Shown here: positions 11,262 through 22,019 of the stretch, piece by piece
How the letters are laid out: the number at the start of each line of letters is the position of its first letter
How positions within the stretch are numbered: position 1 is the first letter of the stretch
Origin: Dastarcus helophoroides
Lineage: Eukaryota > Arthropoda > Insecta > Coleoptera > Bothrideridae
NCBI GenBank assembly: GCA_028583605.1
Contig: CM053330.1
Location: forward strand, 26,925,233-26,989,232
DNA: 64,000 nt
Direction: 5' to 3'
Translations under genes and position numbers: made by a program
The notes under the pieces: model-generated
Database searches by the model: none
The model's input: only the letters and a program-made list of their open reading frames with translations
Told to the model about the DNA's origin: nothing

Positions 11262-12720
11262 AATGTTGCCTTAAGTAACAAAATTTCGACCTCAAATTCA
11301 AATACTTTAAACTTTTCTCTCAAAATTTCGATTTTAAGAAAAAAAAAGAAGGTAAACTTTGGAAAAAATGGTAAAATTGTATAAAAAAAGAAACTTAAAT
11401 ATTATCGTTTGTCTTCCTCGAAATTTCAAACTGAACAGTCAAAATTTTCAGAATAAAGGCTACATTCCAAAAAAAATTGTTGAATTTTCAAGTTTAACAT
11501 TCTCAACTTTTTGTAATAAAATTTTTGACTTAAATACCGATATTTCTTTATGGTTAAGGACCACATTTACGGAAAAATATTTAAGCTTAAACTTGGAATT
11601 TTTAGAAGTAAAAATATCGAACAAGATATCTGGAAATTTCGGTGTTTATAATGTTTGGTGCAAAAATCAGAGTTTCGAGTTTAAGTGGGGATTCGGCCTT
11701 TTTCCCAAAAATTCGAGTTTTAAATTCCAAATTTGCTCCAAATTTCGCCTTTCTCCAACTTTCGCTTTTTTCCAATTTTCGCCTTTTATATTCGAAGGTT
11801 AAAAATTTCTATAAAACATATAAATCTGGACAAAAATTTTAAATTTAATCTTGACTTTTTTCTAACTGAATTATTTTTGAATTGTTTTTGAAAACTTCAA
11901 ATTTAAATCAACAATTCTTGTTTTTTCCTAAAATTTCAAAATAAAACTACTGACTTTTCTTTTTTGTGGAATGATATGATATGTTTTTGTTATTTGGCCC
12001 TCCTAAACATTTTGGGGTATTTCGTTTTTTCTTTATTATTGAAAATATAAGAAACTTTTGAAACGACATTTTTTTAGTTATTATATTTTTTATGTCATAG
12101 TTTTTATGTCGTATATGGCCTTTTGAAATGTAGCTATGGCACTAACAATGAGTATCTCTTATTCAGAGATAAACCACATGCTGCCCTTTTCACAAATAAA
12201 TTTCTTTGGAGATTCGTTTTTCTTTACTTTCAAACACCAGTATATGAATGTTAAAACACATATCTGATAGAACTGTTGAGAAAAATGAGCTTAATAACAT
12301 GTCTTAATCAGCAGCTTCTGAACGGATTTTAAATCATGTGTTGTTAAAGGCGAGAAATTGCTCTTTGCGATATTAAAATAAAACAACGTTAACTTTAAAA
12401 GTCAAAAAAGGTCCAAATCCTTCTTTTATTGCACTTAACAAATTAAAAATTGTTATGTTCTCTGAATGTTTTCAAGAAATATTAGTGATGCGTTACTTTA
12501 TGTAAGTAAACGAATAAAATTATTCAGTAATAACTATGAACTTGAAAGTTGCCAATTAATTTTGTTTCACATCTTCCATATTTATAAGCAAAACTCATAA
12601 CTATAATATTAAAAAGTGCTGGCTTCAATCTGGAAAAAAGTGTTTAATCCTTACACGGGATGTTTTCGAATCAGATACTAATACCGAAAAAGCATAACCT
12701 TTAAACGATGTTAAGAAAAA
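11262..12720. other. AT-rich quasi-repeat, no gene
   Basis: From 11270 to about 11960 the DNA is a run of loosely repeated units (aaatttcga, ttttaaa, ccaaaaattcgag). The open frame at 11359-11802 is low-complexity and Phe/Lys/Asn-rich because of this, with no domain. 11970-12720 shows nothing recognisable. Confidence 0.55.
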
Positions 12721-12723
12721 AAA

Positions 12724-13768
12724 TTATCAATATAGGTCCGGAACCGCTTTATTTTTAAGATACAGGGTGTTGAAAATTAAGATAAAATTTGGTTTTTCCT
12801 TATTTACATTGAAACTGCTGGAAATATTTCTTTGAATTTTAGTAGATACTAATTAGCCATGAAAGCGCATTTTCTGCACAAAAAATATTTGCTCTACTTG
12901 TATCAGTGGCGTTCGTGCCAACATGTCCTTAATAGTACCGAAAAAATGATGCGCCACTGCCTTTTTGCAAAACAGGTACCAATTTCATAAACAACTTTCA
13001 TTTCTTGGTAAAATTGCTTCCTTGACTTTTTTCGTCTGACGAAAGGTTTTCCGTTAAAAAAAATTATTTAGCTTTAAAAACCATAAGATTACTTATTTCA
13101 TGCTAATGGTTTATTCATTATTAAAAATAGCTACTTTCAAGAAACATATAAATCTAACTTATCCAACATAAATTTTCATAAAGAAATCACAATGACCAAA
13201 GTTTGCTTAAAACAAGGCATTAAATTCGTAGTAGAGAATATCAAGCGCCCATCGAAATGCAAAGAATTGCATTTGATTTTTTTTTATCAAAAACCATTTG
13301 TCGGATCGTCGGACGAAAAGATTTAAGGGGCAATTTTTACTAAGCAATAACATATCCTAATAAAAACCATATTTATTTGGAAAAAAAATCAGTAGTGTGA
13401 CTTTTTTTCTCCTTTTATTTTCTTGACTAAAAATGTTGAAAGACCAAAAACCGCTCGCCATAAGAAAACAAATTAGGGAAAAAATTTTATCAAGAAATGA
13501 AGAATGTTTATGAAATTAGTACCTATTTAAAAGAAAACAGTGGGGTACTATTTTGTTAAGAATACCCAAAGGCATCTTAGTGCGAACGCCACTGATAAAA
13601 GTAGAACAAATATTGTTCCTGCAAAAAATGCACTTTTATGTCTAATTAGTATCTAGCAAAATTCAAAAAATATTACAAGAAGTTTTAAAGTATTTAAAAA
13701 AAACGAAATTTTTTCCTCATTTTCGAGTGTCTTAAAATGAAAGCGGTTTCAGACCTATGTTGATATAA
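12724..13768. mobile_element. Large foldback element (about 1.04 kb)
   Basis: Inverted arms of nearly 300 bp: 12724-13020 and 13480-13768. Shared landmarks are the ends atcaa(t/c)ataggtc / accgcttt, the block tagatactaattag, and an internal cagtggcgttcg with its complement cgaacgccactg at about 13577-13594. Arms are diverged. The centre (13020-13480) has no gene. The order suggests a foldback or long-TIR MITE rather than two insertions, because the arms pair over their whole length. Confidence 0.75.
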
Positions 13769-14249
13769 ACTTTTTTCTTAGCATCTTATTGGAAAAGACC
13801 CTATATAGTCTGTTCCATTGGACGTGGGACAACATGCATAACTTGGTTATTACATAAGATGCAAAATCGGTTAAATGGGCAAAGTACTGCGCAATTTTGT
13901 GCCTATCAACAAGCCGTTGAGAAAGGAATTGAATAGTGACTTGTTTAGATTTTATTAAGAAAAAAGTGAAAAACATCATTTTCTAAAATCTGCTGTAACT
14001 TCTTATGTGTAGTCCGATTAAAAAAACCTTGAATTATTTTTGTTTGACATAGATCGCCATCTCGTAAATCTTTTGTTTATTTAAAATATCTATCTGAAAC
14101 CAACTTTTGCACTTGAAAATGTCTAGGAAACCTTTGACAAAAAACAAACAACAAAACAACAAAAACATAAACTTCAAATAATTGGAATATATTTGTATAC
14201 GAACTCTTAATTCTTACCTTAACGCCATGGGAAAAAAGTGGAAGTATGA

Positions 14250-14560
14250 AAATTTGACTTCCGAAGATCTACATACAATGATGTAATCTTGGTTCAAATT
14301 CATTCCTAGCATTACTTATGGTGGTACACCTGGTGTAAATTTTTAACATTCATCAATAATTCTTTCTTGTAATTTATATTTAGATTTGAATGTGTTGCTT
14401 AGACTTTTATTTTTAAATAACAGAACTAACAGGAAGAAATTCATGGAGACAAGGTCAGGTGATCTAGGTGGCCACTCCATCATCGCATATCTTCCGCCTC
14501 TCTCCCTCTAGATATTTACGTACAAACCGACTTAAATGTGTCTTATCATTTTAAAGCATA
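14250..14560 (-). pseudogene. Mariner-like transposase fragment
   Basis: Minus-strand translation around 14425-14515 gives RGGRYAMMEWPPRSPDL followed by VSMNFFL, the conserved WPPRSPDLTPLDFFL block around the third catalytic acid of mariner-type transposases (here Asp followed by L). The surrounding 300 bp is the reverse complement of 46785-47098, so the two are copies of one family. The rest of the transposase is unreadable. Confidence 0.75.
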
Positions 14561-15093
14561 GATACATTTTTGGATAGATTTTCGTCATTCTTACAATTAT
14601 ATTTATTTATAGACTTTTTGCTATGGGCAACAACTACCCCTAAAATTGCCACTTCCGTAGCTACGTTGTGGGCGACTGTTCCTAATTTGTGCACTTTTTT
14701 AGCCACAGATCCACAGCCAGTCCCAATTTTTATAAATGGTTGCATCAATTCTGTTCCATTCTGTTACATACTTTTTTGTGTTGCTTTTTTCCAGTCAAAG
14801 CAAAATAACAAAAATTAGCTACAGGTCTTGCATTGTTTCAATCCACTTTTGGATACTGTAAACCATTGTAATAATGTAATGATTACTTAATAGCGATAAT
14901 TTATGCTGAATGTTAGATGTTAAATGGTTTGTAAATGTCATTAAAATGTTAATGCTACGCTCCCTTTGTTAATATAATTTTGAAAAGCCTTTATCCATAA
15001 CTCTCCAATTGTTCACTCTAGATCCTAAGCATTGTACGTTTTTAAAATCTACTCATCAAGAGGAATCCAAAACTCAAAAAAAAATATGCGTCG
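14561..15093. other. Intron DNA without recognised features
   Basis: Two overlapping open frames on opposite strands (14551-14818) have no recognisable motif. Nothing else seen. Confidence 0.45.
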
Positions 15094-15094
15094 T

Positions 15095-15258
15095 CCTATT
15101 TAAAAAAAAATAGAAGGGGTCTGTGAGCGCAGGGATGACAGTTGCACTCACAATCAGTGCAAATATAACAAAATATGCCCCCATGTATATTTTTATTGAC
15201 GTATTTTTGCGTTTTTCCTAAAAATACCGATCTAAAAAGTTATTAAGGGTGGATAGCT
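15095..15258 (+). repeat. Dispersed repeat family D, copy 1
   Basis: About 160 bp similar in the same orientation to 50625-50785. Shared landmarks: agggatgacagtt, a cccccatgtatat / ccccccgtatat block, attgacgt then cgtttttcctaaaa, and gggtggata. No coding content. Confidence 0.7.
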
Positions 15259-15276
15259 TTCATTGAAACGCAGGTA

Positions 15277-15655
15277 CATATATTGGGGTGTAACAGTATC
15301 ATGGTACATCCCCTATTTTTTCTTTATCTATGAAGATAACATTTTTAAACCTGCTACACTTATGTACTTATGAAATGTCAATTTCTACTGCTGTCATTTT
15401 TGCTAAAACATATAATACTAATTATTGATTTTTAAAAAGAACTCCCTGTATATTAGAACATTTTTGGAATCTACACAATTTTCTTAATATAATACACATA
15501 AATAAGTGGTTTTTGAAGAAACGAAAATTTTTTTGGTCCCATTTTATTTTCCAATCTAGTCATCAATTGTAGCAAATTTAAAAATTTTACCTTTATAAAT
15601 ATAGAAAAAATTGGGCATGTACCATGATCCTATTACACCCAATAGATTACACCTA
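15277..15655. mobile_element. Family B MITE, short copy
   Basis: Terminal inverted repeats of over 60 bp: GGGTGTAACAGTATCATGG at the left against GGGTGTAATAGGATCATGG (reverse complement) at the right, continuing through tattttttctttat and aacatttttaaac. Similar ends bound the larger element at 44040-44925. No ORF. Confidence 0.8.
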
Positions 15656-16060
15656 AAACATCGAGTTCGTGTTCTATTAGAACAACAATTTATTTATTAA
15701 TTACAGAGAGGGTGAGAAATTGTCTCTGACATTCAATCAACCTGGTATAATAAGGGAAAGTGAAAGTAAATATAACTCCCCTTGAGTAGGATACAAATAA
15801 CTTTCGAAGACCCAACCTTTACTTGTCATAAAGGAGGGACGTTATTTTTTATGGGCATCTAATTCGAGCAGATAAGGAAACTATATAAACAATTCCTCAT
15901 AGCCTCTAAAAATGACAAACAGTTTGATATGTTGGCAAATAATGCAACCACCTTATAGAGAGTGATATATATATATGTATTTGAGACGTGGGTTATTTTG
16001 CCTGTTTCTTTCTCCAAATCTGAGAATTATTTTCACTAATTTAAGACATTTATAGTTATT

Positions 16061-16184
16061 TGTTATACAAGACGGTAAAATTATTTTTTATCGACGAGTG
16101 AAAATGTTTAATTAATGAGCGACGAAGGAGCGAATTAATTAAATTTCACGAGTCGATAATGAAATTTTACCGTCGTGTGTAACA
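16061..16184. repeat. Long imperfect hairpin left of the Crypton
   Basis: Arms gacggtaaaat / attttaccgtc, then atcgac / gtcgat, gtgaaa / tttcac and tttaattaat / attaattaaa fold around a gagcgacgaaggagcg loop. It ends just before the Crypton's left inverted repeat. Confidence 0.8.
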
Positions 16185-16188
16185 TTGT

Positions 16189-17687
16189 ATTTTTTTTTAT
16201 TGCGAAGGTTAAAGAAAAATCGAGAGAAAAACTCAATAATTTTGCAGACAGAAATAAGAAAAGCAGTCAAAAATTAAATCGCAGTTGGTTCGTTTGGTAT
16301 GTTGCTATAGTTATACCAAATAAATAATTGTTTCACATTAATTTTTCACTTTTGATCCGTATGAATCTCAAGATCTCAAGAATGTGTGAAAACGAGGTAG
16401 AGCAGGAAAACATTCCGTTATGTGTGAAGAAAGAAGCGTTAGAGGCAGTAGCTAAATTATTGCCTCAAAAATCGCGATTAATATATGAAAAAGAGTACAC
16501 ATGCTTTCAAAGGTGGAAAATGGCAAAGAAGATTAATAGTTTAAGTGAAACGGTATTTCTGGCATATTTTTCTGAAAAAGCAAAGAAGGTGAAGCCATCA
16601 ACATTGTGGTCTTATTATTCGATGCTGAAGTCTACAATTTTGGTCAACGAAAATTGTGACATTTCAAAGTAAGTAACGTCAAATTTAGTGTATAATTTTT
16701 TTGCTAATACGAATTATTGTTTACAGATACAGTAAACTAATTGCATTATTGAAGAAACTATGTGATGGTTATAAACCTAAGAAATCGAACATTTTTGAAC
16801 CTGATGATATCATTCGATTTATAAAAGAAGCTCCCGATGATGATTATTTGTTTATGAAGGTTGTGGCGGTAATGGGTTTATATGGGGCATGCCGGTCCGA
16901 TGAATTGTATAAATTAGAGATGTCTAATATTGATGATAGAACATCAGTAATGATCGTTCAACTGATTGATACTAAAACCAAAAAAGATCGGTCTTTTTGT
17001 ATAACTGACCAGGAAGTGGGTGGTTTGGACATCATAAGAAAATATATCGGCTTACGTCCTAAACACGTTCCTCATAATAAGTTTTTTATTAACTATAGAC
17101 AAAAAAAGTGTACTATCCAGCCTGTAGGCATAAACACTTTATATAAAGTCCCAAGAAAAATTGCCGATTTCCTAAATTTACCGGATTCAGAAAAATACAG
17201 TGGTCATTGTTTTAGACGATCTGCAGCCACAATGATGGCAAACTCAGGGACTGACATGGTGACAATAAAGCGCGCAGGGGGATGGAAGTCATCATCAGTA
17301 GCTGAAACTTATATAGAAAATTCAGTACGAAGTAAAATTGAAGTTTCAAAGAAGATACTAGTTGGGTCAACGAGTGGGATCGTTAGTAATACTATATCTT
17401 CTGTATGCCCGTCTGTTCACCATTCTGAACACCGTTCTGTTCCGGACATCCATGTTTCGGGAAATGTGAATGGTATGATCCAAGTTATTATCAATGAAAG
17501 CACTAAAGATAATTAAGTTGTATCTAATAATAATTATTATTTCAAATAAAAATAGACTTAATTAAAGTATTTTATCTATCCTTGCTGTTAAAGTTCCATT
17601 TTATCTACCCTAACGGTTAAAATGGTACTTTAATCTGGTGTTTTGAGTTGAATAAAGTATACTTTAACCTTCGCAATAAAAAAAATA
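16189..17687 (+). mobile_element. Crypton-type element with terminal inverted repeats
   Basis: The 26-bp sequence at 16189-16214 (T-run, then attgcgaaggttaaag) returns as its reverse complement at 17662-17687. Between them lies a single tyrosine recombinase gene filling most of the element. Cryptons normally move as circles through a tyrosine recombinase and usually lack terminal inverted repeats, so the flanking repeats are unusual. I saw no obvious target duplication. Confidence 0.78.
16361..17516 (+). CDS. Crypton-like tyrosine recombinase, two exons, intact frame
   Basis: Exon 1 is 16361-16668 and exon 2 is 16727-17516, around a 58-bp GT-AG intron (gtaagt...tttacag). Joining gives 365 codons from ATG at 16361 to TAA at 17514-17516. 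The N-terminal part (about 20-115) looks like the helical core-binding domain (KPSTLWSYYSMLKSTI). The catalytic domain has Arg159 in GACRSDEL, a likely Lys188 in DTKTKKDRSF, His263 and Arg266 in GHCFRRSAATMMANSG, Trp289 in AGGWKSSS where many family members have His, and the Tyr298 nucleophile in AETYIENS. All residues needed for strand cleavage by a DNA-3'-phosphotyrosine intermediate are present. Insect Crypton proteins are of similar length. No frameshift or stop interrupts it, in contrast to every other transposon gene here, so it is recent or kept by selection. Without the splice the frame is broken at 16672. Confidence 0.88.
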
Positions 17688-17809
17688 TTTTGTACATTAA
17701 GCACTATTATGATCTAATACTGAGTTACAAGGGTCAAGTTTCCTTCATAAAACTAATTATTTCAGGGTAAGCCACCACCATCAGTATAGCGTTCGGAAAT
17801 AGTATATTG

Positions 17810-17926
17810 TGTATAATAGTAGAAAAAGCAAAACATTCCCGGACGACGATGTAAATTGTGGCCGAGGTATTGGCCGAGACTAACAAACATCGAAGCCTGG
17901 GAATGTGCTTTTACTGCGAGTTACAC
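17810..17926. repeat. Imperfect hairpin right of the Crypton
   Basis: Arms agtagaaaaagcaaaacattccc (17818-17840, in pieces) and gggaatgtgcttttact (17899-17915), with outer gtgta / tacac. The loop has the direct repeat ggccgag-gtatt-ggccgag and a second short stem (acgatgt / acatcg). Confidence 0.72.
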
Positions 17927-17929
17927 ATA

Positions 17930-18912
17930 CCTCTACAATCGTAACCAATATTACTTAAAATGAGGAAATTTTATAAATTCATGATATTTTTCATTGTCAT
18001 TTTAATTTCCCATGAACTTGTTGACAATCACTATTTCTTTTTTGTTATCCGGTGCGGGAAAGTTACCTATTTCCTAGGCCTAGGACGGAAAAAACTCTCT
18101 CGCAGTGTTTTGTAATGATCCCTTAGCAACGGACTAAAATACTTCAATAATGCATTTCAGGGCCTGAAATTGTGCCAAAAAAGTAGGCTTTCTCTACCGA
18201 TTTCAGAAAAAATATATTTTTCTAAACAGTATCATATATTCTTCTGAAAATTGTTTCAGTGTCTTCTGGGTTAGATTTGAAGAAATGAATTATTCAAAAG
18301 AGTAGTTTCTTTGTGCAAAATCTATATTTAGTTTTTTAAATGTCTCCAGATTAGCTAAGAAAAATGTCCAAGGAAGCAATTTGTTTAAACAGTGTAATTT
18401 CAGTGAACTCTAAAACTACATTTTACTTATTCAAAAACTTTTAACATTCTGCTTGAATAAAACGTCTGCGTGATGATATTAATCTAAACAGAGCATTTGA
18501 AAAAATTTAAATAGAAATACAGGTTGAGAAAAATTTTCCTAAATAAAGCATTTTTTGCCTTCAATATATTTGTTTAGCTAAAATAAATGTACGAATAAAT
18601 AAATTGATGAACACGATTACTTAAAGATTCCTACCGTACAAAGCATCTAAATACCTATATACAAGTCTGAACAGAAGCATTGAAGATGTTATAAGTTCTT
18701 TCTCAAGGTACAAGTGCGCAACCGGCAGAATATTCTTCCTAAATTTTCTCGAAGCCTTCCAGTGCTTTGCTTATATATAAATATGTCTTAAGAAATAACA
18801 ATGCTCAGATAATTAAAGTAATAAAAGTGGCAAGCAATCAATTTTTAACAGAGTCCTTCTTTTTTCTTTTTTTTTAATTTTCAATCCACTCGCAAAAGAC
18901 AACCCTATTATG
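17930..18912. other. Intron DNA without recognised features
   Basis: No readable frame, transposon end or shared repeat found. Confidence 0.5.
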
Positions 18913-18914
18913 CT

Positions 18915-19480
18915 TTCAAAGCACCGCGAGTGGGATGCGGAAACAAGGATAGATAGCGATAAACCGCCTTCTTAAACAGGGATAGGTTGTAATTTTTGGA
19001 GAAAATTCCGTTCGGTGACGAGTTCCATAGCTTGGAAGTTCTATGGAAAATGACTCTATGTAGACAGAAGTCCCAACAGTGTCAAGCTGGACCGCACATG
19101 AATTTGCTGTCTCCGACTGCAAGCGGTTATGTCACAATGATTGCATACGAATTTGGAGAATTTGTAAGGAAAAGGTAGAGTAGATTAGGTTGATGGATAT
19201 CTACATCAGTAATTCTCGTGGGTTCCTTAATCAGTTGCGATAGTTCACAAATGATGGCGAAAACCTCTGCCACCCTTCCCGTATCGTCAGTTCGGAAAGA
19301 AAATCTTAACCAGGGGATGTTGTGTACGTTGAAGTCACCGAGAAAGACAACCTCAGCATTTGGATAATTTGTCTGTGGGTGATCGAAGGTTACTTACGTG
19401 GAGATAAGAGAAAAGCTGTCTGTATGAGGGATCGTTTGGAAACAAATAAAGTGAATAAATAAATATTTCTCGGCTTTTGG
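18915..19480 (-). pseudogene. Non-LTR retroelement remnant: endonuclease part joined to RT C-terminus
   Basis: On the minus strand, 19340-19120 reads as part of an endonuclease domain (FLGDFNVH-type region, then RFSF-RTDDTGRVAEVF, CELSQLIKEPTRITDVD and NLLYLFLTNSPNSYA). Within about 100 bases the sequence switches to VIFHRTSKLWNSSPNGIFS and NYNLSLFKKAVYRYL, the extreme C-terminal block of jockey/CR1-type RT proteins. Nearly all of the RT is therefore missing: an internal deletion of several kilobases or a template jump joined the two ends. Stop codons are present. Not functional. Confidence 0.75.
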
Positions 19481-19484
19481 AGCA

Positions 19485-21380
19485 GATTTTCAGCCAAATC
19501 ATATCATGATCAGCAGATTCCAGTGCTTCTTCTCATTGATAGGACAGGTCGCTTTGTGTAAAAGCACAAATTTCCCTCTTGTGTCGAAACTTTGGATGCA
19601 AATCGTAATTAGGGCAGAGCAAATGGACCGTTTTGATGGATGGGGAAACTTAGGTTTTCTGTCAGCACATGGGGTCTTTCATTTTGAGGGTGTTAATGAA
19701 CCGAGTTTAGATTTGAGTTTAGCCCTCGAATGTTACAAAACTGAATTTTAAATAAATTATTTGAAAGAGACTTGGCCTGTGGCACATTAAAATTTTCGGT
19801 CGATTTTGGATTCCCTCGCACACTCTCCACCCGAACATCCGAACGGGAGGGTAGTTTACGTCCACAATTTTTGCACGAAGAGAATCCATCATCTTTATCT
19901 TTTTAAAATTACAAAAAAAATCAGAGATGAAAAAAGAAAATAAGGAAAAGGATAAGATGAGGAAAGAAGTATAACAGGAACCGACTTATCTGTCAAAGAC
20001 GGAACATAGTGTAAGCATCATTTTACCGCCTCCTAGTGACACGCAACATTTGGAAATTTTTAAGCTATTGATAAAAGAGCTGTCAAAAAAATAATTTCTC
20101 TGAATGAAGTTTTTAAAGATTTTTCAAAATTAGTTACCTTAAAGTATGTAGGTTGTACTTGATAGATGTTGAAAGAAGCATCTTTTTCTAATAGAGAATG
20201 TTTAGAGATTTCACCAATCAATTTAAATAAGAGAATCGCCAGGGTATCAGGTAATCTGGCTTGGGGGTGATAGTGCTAAAATACCTCAAAAATTGAATTA
20301 ATCTCCCAAAAATATTCGAACACTGTCACAACAGACATATTACGGACTTACTTAAACAAATCTGATATATGAAAAACAATGGGTTACTGCAATGAAAATG
20401 TCCATAACTTAAGGTGGTTGCCACAGAGGCCCTGGGAATGACAAAAAAAAATTAACTGTATTAAAGCCGCAATTTGAATAAAAATCCTTTACCACATCAT
20501 TTGTTAGGTTACTACATGGGCAACATTTTTAAAGTTTCAAGTTTTGTTTTACTTTTTCCAGAAAGAGGATTAGATCTGTTGCATTAAAACTCGGCGCTCG
20601 AAGTAAACTCAGCTAAGCTCGTAATTTGCAAAAAAACAATTTGAACTTAAACTCAAAATGTCGAGAAAAAATCGACATTAAAGTTCAGATATCAGAAGAT
20701 AGATTTATAAAACAGGTTTTCTCGAAATTGCAATTGAAACAAAAATCAAAATACCCAGAAAATGTCTGAAAAAATTCGCAAATATTACAAAATTTCGAGT
20801 TTAAACGCGAAAATTTGAAAATAATGTTGAGATTTAAAAATTAACAAATTATTGGACTTAAAAAAAACAAATATTGCACCTATAAAACTGTAATATGTAT
20901 TAAGAAAAAAGTCGAAACTTAAACAAAAAGTGTCGCCAAAATTAGAATTTAAAAGCTAAATTTGAAATAAAAATAATTGATAGTGCAAACTGAAAAAAAT
21001 CAAAATTCCAATTTCAAAATTTAGAAAAAAAAACTGTCGAGGTTTCTGTAAAAATATCTAAATTTTAAATAAAGTCGAAAAGTATGAAAAATGAATTTTG
21101 AGGAAAAATCAGAATAGTTTTTACCAAAACTATGATTTATTAAAAACAACATTTGAAAATTTCGAGTTTTTTCGAATTAAAATGTAAGTGGAAAAGAGTT
21201 AAATGTATTGTAAAGTGTGATGTTTTCATAGCTGTTTTAAAATTTTGTTAAGTTTATGTACGTCATATTGTAAAATGTTCTCTTTTAATCACTTGAGCTA
21301 CATTTTTTCGATTTAGGTATTTTGGGGGTCTTTGGATTTGTTTTAAGCGGTAAATACTAGATAAAAGGTATTAATTCTGA
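19485..21380. other. Intron DNA; degenerate quasi-repeat at 20640-21190
   Basis: An 81-codon open frame at 19506-19751 is not recognisable. From 20640 to 21190 the sequence repeats aaaatttcgagttt / gaaaaaatc units like those at 29600 and 31860. No gene supported. Confidence 0.5.
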
Positions 21381-21382
21381 CA

Positions 21383-21768
21383 ATTTTACGAAAACAGGGC
21401 TTCAGGGTTGTTTACAGGTCTAACCCGAAATTAAATTCGCTTTTGGGTAGTTTGAAGGATAAAGTAGAGCAAACGGACAAGTCAGGTACTAACCAAATTT
21501 CCTGTAAAGATTGTACCCAAAAGTACGTCGGGCAGACTAGGCAATCTCTTAAAATCCGACTGAAGGAGCATTTGGTTCATCTGAGGTATGGAAGAACTGA
21601 GAAGTTAAGCTCGACATGCTTTTGAATAGGTTAGATAATAATATTAAACTATTAATTGTAGTAAATAAGAATTCTATGTTAGATGCATGTGAAAGTGAAG
21701 CCATCCATACGACTGGAGACAACCTTATGAATGGTTGCGCTGGGCTGTTATACCACTCATCTCTGTAA
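21383..21768 (+). pseudogene. Penelope-like element, GIY-YIG endonuclease end
   Basis: The plus-strand frame from about 21440 gives SGTNQISCKDCTQKYVG then QTRQSLKIRLKEHLVHL, the Penelope form of the GIY-YIG nuclease (conserved SCxxC, YxGQT, the catalytic Arg, and KEH). A frameshift near 21620 leads into LNRLDNNIKLLIVVNKNSM and LDACESEAIHTTGDNL, ending LLYHSSL-stop at about 21768, as in Penelope C-termini. No RT is readable upstream, so this is a 3' fragment. Penelope-like elements pair RT with this nuclease and often carry hammerhead motifs, as here downstream. Confidence 0.82.
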
Positions 21769-22015
21769 AAATAGTTAACGTTGATTGATAAGGAATTGTG
21801 ACACTGCGACATGTATAACTAAGATACGCATGCGCGTTCGGATGCGGTCGATCATGCACGAAATGAATATTTTTAGTATATAAGGGTTAATTTTAGAATT
21901 AAGTGTAAATATCTCTCTAAAGATGATAACTTGGCTAACGAAACGCCGTGGAGCAACCTTTGTTGTGTTTTTTTATTCTTTCTTGGTTTCAGGGGCAAGA
22001 TTTGTATTTCAATTT
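21769..22015 (+). repeat. Penelope 3' terminal region with decayed hammerhead motif
   Basis: The sequence from the GIY-YIG stop runs through atataagggtt to a motif at 21911-21961 matching the hammerheads at 1971 and 2615: ctctctAaagatgataacttgg...cgaaacgccg...gagcaacc. The core CUGAAGA is CUAAAGA and stem II is poorly paired, so it is predicted inactive. The downstream tttgttgtgt and tttcttggtttcagggg are the same as at 2661-2700, which ties those stray motifs to a Penelope-like element. Confidence 0.78.
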
Positions 22016-22019
22016 TGGA

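Noticed and set aside
11359..11802. 147-codon open frame as a gene
   Set aside because: Low-complexity sequence from the quasi-repeat, no domain, and overlapping frames are equally open.
16328..16360. Upstream start for the Crypton gene
   Set aside because: The extension before ATG 16361 has no in-frame ATG and reads as leader sequence.
19506..19751. 81-codon open frame as a small gene
   Set aside because: No recognisable motif, no splice context or homologous repeat; cannot be separated from chance.
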